DNA of 64,000 nt. Origin: Cryptomeria japonica. Its lineage: Eukaryota > Streptophyta > Pinopsida > Cupressales > Cupressaceae. The stretch is taken from the NCBI RefSeq assembly GCF_030272615.1, contig NC_081409.1, forward strand, positions 873,322,626-873,386,625, written 5' to 3'. Shown here one piece after another: positions 57,313-64,000 of the stretch. The notes beneath the pieces were generated by a model. The model did not search any database. It was not told where the DNA came from and saw only the letters and a list, made by a program, of their open reading frames with translations. Both the position numbers and the translations under genes were made by a program. Every line of letters begins with the position of its first letter. Position 1 is the stretch's first letter.

Positions 57313-57679
57313 GAATTACAAGATTGGTTGCCTAGTTACAAAGTATTAAGAATTGGATTGCCAGTTTTAAAGAATCTCCTTGTGTGCCATCAAAGCTTTT
57401 TATTTTAGATAGACTAGAGTTATGAAGATATACTAGGTCCCAATGAAGGGAGGTAATAGTTGATTCTATTTTTCAAGAGTTGCAGAACCTATAGTTTCAA
57501 CCCATCTTCTCATCTCAAAGACGAGCAAGAAGTAGACCTCCTTCTCCATCTCCTTCACTTCCTGTATCCTAATTTTGTCAAGCTCTAACCTTGCATGGTA
57601 TTGCTTTATGCAATATAATTAATCCAACTCCTCTCAATATCATCCTCACAATGGTAGTAAAATAATCCCTGGGGAGCTG

Positions 57680-58719
57680 CAATAGGTCCATTGAACTTGG
57701 GTTTAAATTTTGATCCCCTACCCAAAGGAGCGAGCGATCACTTGCCAAAATTTAGTGGTGATAGGAAGAACATTGTTGATGAGCACTTGAATGCATTCAA
57801 TATTACCTATGGGATAATAGTTTTTCAACATGAGGATGTTGTTGTGAGGCTATTTGTATAGACACTAACTGGAGTAGCAGCAAATTGGTTCTATCATCTT
57901 CCCAATAGTGCAATAACATAATGGCGGGGCTGAAAACAAGGTTTGACACAAGATTCAAAGTTGCAGAGGACGAACACTCTCTTTTAGCTCAATTATCCCA
58001 GTTAAATAAAGAGATCCCAGAGTTGATGAGGGACTTTGTACAAAAAATTGATAAGATTGTACATAAAATTCCAATCAATCAAAAACCCTCAGATGACAAT
58101 TTGAAATGGTTTTTTATAAATTCCATGCCTTCAAAGATGGGTTTCCTGATCCACAAGCAAAGAGTTGCAACCCTAAGTGATGCCAAAACACTTGTGGTTG
58201 AGTTGGAGGATGATTTGATCACTATAGGGAAATGGAAGAGATAAGTACAGATACCGAATGCTCAACCTTCTACTTCTTTAGACCCTGTGATCTAGAGAAT
58301 GATAAATGATGTAATAACTCTTAAAAGACAATTACCTAAAGCTAGGAAATCTTACTCATCCCCTTATCAAGACATACCTATAAGGAATATAAATCAGTCT
58401 TTGGGGATGGGAAACAAATCTTTACAATTATCCCCTACCCAACAAAGATTGGCGATTGAAGCACCACCACCTAAGAGGACTATGCATCTTTTTCGTCTTA
58501 CAGATGAACATGATGGTAGTTCATGTCTTGAGATGGTGCGTTATGTGCAACTAATGAATTCTAAAGAGATTGCAAATGAATGGAATGAAGAGGAATCTTT
58601 AAAGCAACCCGGTGACTCTGAAATCCACTTCCTAGAGTATGAGTCAGATTCAGAAAGAGGAGGTGACATTTTGGTTACTCTAGAAGATCCTTCATGCATT
58701 GTGCTCACAAGAAATTAAC
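57680..58719 (+). pseudogene. Element J gag
   Basis: Gypsy capsid motifs: FDPLPKGASDHLPKFSGD, VRLFVxTLTGVAANWFYHLP (conserved ARxWF-type block), then LKTRFDTRFK, LSQLNKEIPELMRDFVQ and DDNLKWFFINSMPSKMGF. A one-base shift lies near 57915 and a stop near 58243. Ends with a Glu/Asp-rich tail (LEYESDSERGGD). No zinc knuckle seen. Confidence 0.72.
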
Positions 58720-58927
58720 AGAATATAAAACCTCAAGAGTTCCCATTGGTAAGGTCCGTTGAAAAGGAAAGTTTGACATTATAGAGTTTTGTAAATCCTC
58801 CCAAATTCAAATTACACCTGTCGAGTATCTTAAATTAAATCCAAAAGAACTTGATAGACCCGTTCAATTAATAAAAGGAAATAATATGTTACAAGCTAAT
58901 GGAACACAATAGTGAGTAAATGCCACA

Positions 58928-59491
58928 TTGTCTTCCCAAAATGATGTATCAACTTATCCTATTGCTCATGAAATGACCCTTGAAATAACTGCCCTCCAAA
59001 TAGATTATACTTTGTCTATCCTTGAGTCAAAACCTGAGCCTTTTTACATATCATTGTTTATAAATGGTCATAAATTAAATAACTATATTATATATTTAGG
59101 TGCATCAGATAATATAATGCCCTCTGCAGTAGCCAAATCATTGGGGTTATCCTTGACAAAAAATTTTGGCAGATGTTATTCAATGGACTCTAAACAAATT
59201 CCCCTATTAGGATAAATTAAGGATGCTCAAGTAGTTCTTGCTTCCCACCTGAATAAAAGAATCAAGCTGACCATTCTAATAGTTGATATTCCTACCAGCT
59301 ATGGCATGTCTCTAAGTCGTATGTTCAGTAGAGACTTAGGAGGTGAGCTAAAAATGGATTGGTCTAAAGCCACAATTCCTGTAGGGAAACATCGAGTCAT
59401 TTTGCAGCCTGAACCTAAGTCTAAATTCACTATTTTTCCCTCTGATGATCCAAGGGCCTAAATTCTGTATCATGAATGTCAATTCAAAAAT
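58928..59491 (+). pseudogene. Element J aspartic protease, active site damaged and 3' end cut
   Basis: PFYISLFINGHKLNN, then YIIYLGASDNIMPSAVAKSLGL: the catalytic Asp of the expected D-[TL]-GAS motif is Tyr. Downstream DIPTSYGMSLSR, DLGGELKMDWS and FTIFPSDDPRA are typical of Athila/Tat-type proteases. One frameshift separates it from gag. H is inserted at 59492. Confidence 0.7.
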
Positions 59492-61516
59492 TGTTAGACA
59501 CAATGCACCACTGAGAGGGGGAGGGGGTGAATCAGTGGTTCTCTAATCCTCTGTCTATTTTTCTCTTTAGAAATCCTATGTTAGCATACTAGTTATTAGA
59601 TCTAACACAATGAGGACATACTGATTAGTGAGGAGACCAGTGCAAAATAATCACACAAAAAGAGGCATCTCATAACACCAAGATGTACGAGGAAAACCCA
59701 AGATGGGCAAAACCTCATTGAGCAATATTGTTGGAGTCTACTGCTACAATCTAGCCTCACAATGAAAACATTGTTACAAAGTTTTGGGCACCAACCCAAG
59801 GAGAACTAACACAAGGAGCACCAACCCCTGTCTTTAGGGTACCAACCCAAGGAGCTACAACCCCTACACCGAGATACAACTTAGTGTTCACAATATAAAA
59901 CTTCAAATACAAGGTAGTAATCTAGTTACAAGTGAATCTTGTAACAACTCAATACAATCTTCCCTACTGGTAAGGTATCTCCTCAGCCTTACCAGTTCTC
60001 TGCACACTCTAACTGAATCTTAACCAACTTAGTCACTATCCTACTGGTATCTTCTCTTCTTACTCACTCCTCTCTCTCTCCTTACTACTGCTACTTACTA
60101 TTTCACCTTTCTCTTTGTCAGTTCTTGCTTCCTTCAGCACTCTGCTACTCTCCACCGGTACAATACTTAGTCGGTCTTATGGCTACCTACTCTGCAGTTT
60201 CCTTCGCCTTTTCTCTCCTAGTATGGACACTACCAGTTTTGTTCTTCTACCGGTTGAACACTTCAACATGATTCTCCCTCACTCTTACTTCCTTCTTAGA
60301 TATCTGTTAGGCGCTTGGCTATTTTGCTTTTACATGCAAAAGTAACATTTAGTCACTTGGTAATAGCATAATCTATGTCTCAGGCTCATGTATTTATAAC
60401 CCAGACTTCCCACCAAAAACCAATTCAAAGTTGGCACCTTTGGGTTCTCTCCATTGATTATGAGACACACTGAATCCAATCAAATTTGATCGGATCACAA
60501 ATCAGAGATGTCTATCTATACATATCCACCATTTATGTGCCTTCCAAAACATGTCTCCTTTCTTTAGCAACCTATAACCATTCTTTTGGCTTTGCTTAGA
60601 CAATCACCATAAATATCCCACTTGTCTCCTTCGCCTATGTTGATCCACACAACCAATCTATCCTGGATCTCGAGCCGTACAACTTTGCAACTCTACCTTG
60701 ATATTTGCAGTCACCATTAATGTCAGACCAATCACAACTACCTCACCAACCTTACTTCACCGACCTATGCAGGTTTCATCAACCACTTCATCTTCATGTG
60801 GAATCATAGTTTGTATCCACTTCATCACACTTCTTTGTCAGTTTAGCTTGGTCACCAACCATATACTCTACCAGTTCCTCTTCACTTCTGGTAAACTAAT
60901 CTCGTCGATATCTCACATTATATTGGTTAACTCCTCATGTCCATTCTTTGCTTGAGCTGCTAGTAGAACACCTTGACCGATCAACAAGAATGTCCTACCA
61001 AATCATGCACATTCCCACAATTGGGAAGTCTTCTGTATTTGCACCTTGCATATATAACTAGTGGACTTACATACCGATTACCACTGTTGATGATACCATT
61101 TCATCATCCTTCACAAGGCTCCATCTTCAGTCAAGTCAGATTCCTCTATTTGCATATGCTTGGCCTTGCCTTTCTCCTTGATCAATTATGTTCATTTCTC
61201 TACTGATTTCTCATAGTGACAAACACTTCACATTGCCCTTATACTCGCATCTCAACATGCCTTCTTTGTCGATCCACTGCATAACCCTAATCTCATGCAC
61301 TTGAGGCATTCCTTCAATTCACCAGTTCATTCTTCTCTTCCAGTGTTGATGTGATTCAGATAACATTCTGCCTTTTCATCACAAACAACCACTCAAACAC
61401 CTTGCCCATTTGTCAACACATCACTTTATTAGTTGACATACTCTCCTTGCCAATGATGCACTCTATTAGTGACATTTCCCATACCAGTTGACATCAATGA
61501 CAACATCATGCCAACA
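59492..61516 (-). repeat. 3' LTR of element H (2,025 bp)
   Basis: TGTTGGCATGATG ... GTGTCTAACA in element orientation. TATA-like TATAAATA near 60391-60398 (minus strand). Shares the CTGAGAGGGGGAGGGGGTGAATC motif, split here as GAGAGGGGGAGGGGGTGAAT, with the other copia LTRs. Confidence 0.85.
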
Positions 61517-62507
61517 ATCTCCCCCTTTGGCATTGATGTCAACACTTTTAGTATCTGATATACTACAAAATTCTTCTCCCCCTTTGACACAATGACAAAG
61601 GGTACTGTTAGGATAACATTTCTCCTTGCATCCACTGAGCACAAAATATTTCTCCCCCTTTTTTATCAGGTGCATCTCCCCCTTTGAAGATTATGCATAA
61701 CATCAACTCAACTACCGACATATGAGATGGAAAACTCAGGTACCTAACAACTCTTAATAGCACACATTGGTCTCTCTCCTTCTTTTATCATCTACTTGAT
61801 CTGCTTTTGTGCACAGTATATCAAATATCAATATGAGGATATAGCCCTGAACTCCCCCTGAACCATAGTTTTTTGGTCTTCATTTCTCATCTGCCAGATT
61901 TCAAAATGGTTCTCACCTTAGTACCTATAACCTCTACCAACATGACCACAATGCCAACTGTAGGTCACATATTCAACTTGTTGACTCATAAAGATGCATG
62001 CACATGGGATCCACTATTGGATCACCATATGACATTCAAGACCTTTCTGATGACATCTGAGACATAGCCACATCCATCCAAGCTATCAGAGTTGCTGCAA
62101 TGACTCTTCAACATATTGGCTTGACTTACATAACTTAGCAACACTGATCAACATCAGTGTCGGTAACATGATGCATATACCGGTCTCTTGTCTCTACTGG
62201 GACACTTTCCTTATTACCTATATTTCCCAGTTCCAATTTCCTCTGCCCCCATTCATTTTGCCTGCAGTAGTAAGCCATCTTCCAGGTGTAGTCAGGGTAA
62301 CTACACATATTGCTCTCATATCTTCTTCCTCTTACCGAAAATAGTTTGTTCATCTCCTTATCTATAATCAACTAAGGGGTGAATGATATAGTCATTATGC
62401 AACTCCCTCTGATTCTTGCATCTCCTTTAAGCCATAGGAGATATCACTTGTGCATTGAATGCAAAATTCTGGTCCATGGTCCTATTTTCTTACTTCTTCC
62501 TCCATGC
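61517..62507 (-). other. 3' region of H with five polypurine-like tracts
   Basis: Pyrimidine complements at 61517 (ATCTCCCCCTTTGG, next to the LTR), about 61571, 61650, 61675 and 61852. The remaining roughly 600 bp hold no recognisable pol sequence. Confidence 0.7.
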
Positions 62508-64000
62508 CTATTTGGTCTCACTTTTCTTCCCCTTTTTAGCCCAGGGAGCAAGTTTCATCTTCTCCTGCTGATCAACACTTACACTTCCAGATTTAGCACC
62601 AAGATAGGAGGTAGTGTTGTAGAAGCACACATCATCCATGCTAACCTCATGACATGGGAACCTTTTGTTGTACCGATTTTCTCTTCTTCTTCTTATCATG
62701 TCATTGTGGCAATCTGTCAATCTCCTTGGATACCTTGCATGATCAGGAACACCACTCATCTTGTTCCATGCAGGTCTTTGCTGTTTGTATCCTCTATAAC
62801 TACCTTCCATGCTAAGCATGACTATTCAGCCGGTTGTTGTAGGACTGCAAGTTTTTCCTCTTGTAATCATAACTTATATGTCTAGGTCTATTGTAGTTAT
62901 GACATGCGACATTAGTATTACCAGAAAAGGGAGTATGCATTCTTCTTCCCCTAGATGGATTATGCTCATATGCATACAATCTATAGCCATCTGATTTATT
63001 ATGCCTAGAAAGAACACTCTGTCTATTCTTAGGCCACATTTTACATTCTTCTACCCTATGGCCATAACCTTTGCATCCAAAATAATAATTGAAGAGAGGG
63101 GTCTTATTGATTACAAATTTATTTTGCCAAACATGAGGTGTTCTTACCAGTTTGGCATCTACATTTTTCTTTCTCTAGGAAGGGATCTAGGGTTGTTCAT
63201 TCTCTACAGATATTTCATCTGTTCTCTTCTTCTGCCATGCTTTCCTTGACTTGGTGGCAGCATCATTTCTTTGTATTCTACCGGTAGGAGGTCTTCCCTT
63301 ATTCATGCTATCGGTAACAATATCTTCCCTCATCTTTTCTTTTCCTTTCAGGTCTTCATTGTTTCTCCATGCAACATCATTCTTCATTCTCAACTTGAGT
63401 TCATCTTGACATTTCTCAAGTTCTTTTATGAGATTCTCCATCTCTTCCTTCATCTTTTGACATTCCTTATCCTTTGTTTCCACTTCTAGCTGGAGCTCCT
63501 CACATCTCCTCTCCTTATTATCAAAGACTAACTTCAACTCACCAGTCAACCTTTTTGCCTCTTCAAGTTGGGATGTGAATATATAGATATTTGTATTTGA
63601 TTCTTAAAGGCATATTCTCAACGGGCTGCATTAATCATGAATTGAAGCTTTGTAATTTTTAAAATCCTTTCTAACACTTTGCAGCTCATCTGGTGCACTT
63701 ACCAATTCACATTCAAGATCTACTTCGGCTTCATATTCATCATCATTCCTAAACACATCTTTCTAGTGGGATCTATCAGTCTTGTCACACTCTAATGTGT
63801 GTGCATCACTTTTTGTCTCTTGTGCCATGAAGAGATATGCTTCCTCTTCATCAAAACTACAACACCTGATGGATATGTTGTCAACACTTCCACTTGTGTC
63901 AGCATTGTTGTTCTTCATGCTTCCACAATCCGATTCAGTAGTGCATGGCTCATTTCCATAAAGCATCTTTAGTCTATCCCATAGAATCTTTGATGTTTTA
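62508..64000 (-). pseudogene. Element H gag, N-terminus outside the window
   Basis: From 64000: SKILWDRLKMLYGNE (end of the capsid-like region), an acidic Ser-rich part (CCSFDEEEAYLFMAQE), a coiled-coil-like Glu/Lys stretch (about 63420-63550), then two damaged zinc knuckles: YYFGCKGYGHRVEEC (about 63030-63075) and ACHNYNRPRHISYDY (about 62885-62930), each with Cys replaced by Tyr. A frameshift lies near 62815; ends KKGKKSETK at 62508. One frame from 64000 to 62815 with a few stops. Confidence 0.72.

Larger units (their letters stand above)
52382..59491 (+). mobile_element. Element J: Ty3/gypsy fragment (Tat/Ogre- or Athila-like), 5' half
   Basis: A candidate long 5' LTR, a primer-site-like motif at 57292-57312, gag and protease on the plus strand; cut at 59491 by element H. 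It begins at the point where G's 5' LTR stops, so it may have inserted into that LTR. RT and later domains are not in the window. The left boundary is inference. Confidence 0.55.
59492..64000 (-). mobile_element. Element H: Ty1/copia with gag but no visible pol (extends beyond the window)
   Basis: 3' LTR 59492-61516, 3' UTR with repeated polypurine tracts, and a gag from 62508 to beyond 64000. Only about 990 bp lie between gag and the LTR, and no protease, integrase, RT or RNase H motif was found there. Hence probably a nonautonomous gag-only element or an internal deletion derivative. Confidence 0.78.

Noticed and set aside
60115-61206. Plus-strand frames with hydrophobic, Ser-rich peptides
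   Set aside because: They lie in H's LTR on the strand opposite to the element and reflect CT-rich sequence.

Overview
The window is plant nuclear DNA made almost entirely of retrotransposons. The very long LTRs, dense nesting, decayed full-length copies and absence of any host gene suggest a large, TE-packed genome, possibly a gymnosperm; the species is inference. I found no intact host gene, no rRNA or tRNA gene and no CRISPR array.

Positions 1-46633 form one nest. The oldest layer is a Ty1/copia element (D, + strand), whose 3' LTR is 45381-46633 and whose internal region starts at 23530. A second copia (A, - strand, about 1-5912) sits in D's 5' LTR, and so does a Ty3/gypsy chromovirus (B, 6054-23095, exact 5-bp duplication CTATC). 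B contains copia element C (12978-20312) and, in its 3' LTR, a solo LTR (21122-22537). D's RNase H region is split by a solo LTR (27278-28198). D's 3' untranslated region is split by a 16.3-kb unit T (28929-45264) with terminal and subterminal inverted repeats, purine/pyrimidine tracts and about 5 kb of palindromic minisatellite. T was in turn entered by the best preserved copia, F (31830-38452, exact duplication ATGGT), and by a solo LTR (40459-41250).

Downstream lie copia G (46766-52381, - strand, 5' LTR cut short), a Ty3/gypsy fragment J of Tat/Ogre or Athila type (about 52382-59491), and a copia H (59492 to beyond 64000, - strand) with gag but no visible pol. J carries a decayed unknown reading frame of about 1,000 codons upstream of its primer-binding site.

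The copia elements A, C, D, F and G have the domain order gag, protease, integrase, RT, RNase H. Their motifs and repeated polypurine tracts fit the SIRE/Sirevirus group. All coding regions are broken, mainly by TAG stops at former CAG or TGG codons and much less by frameshifts, as expected for cytosine deamination in methylated DNA. Domain limits were read by eye; family names rest on motif recognition, not on a database search.
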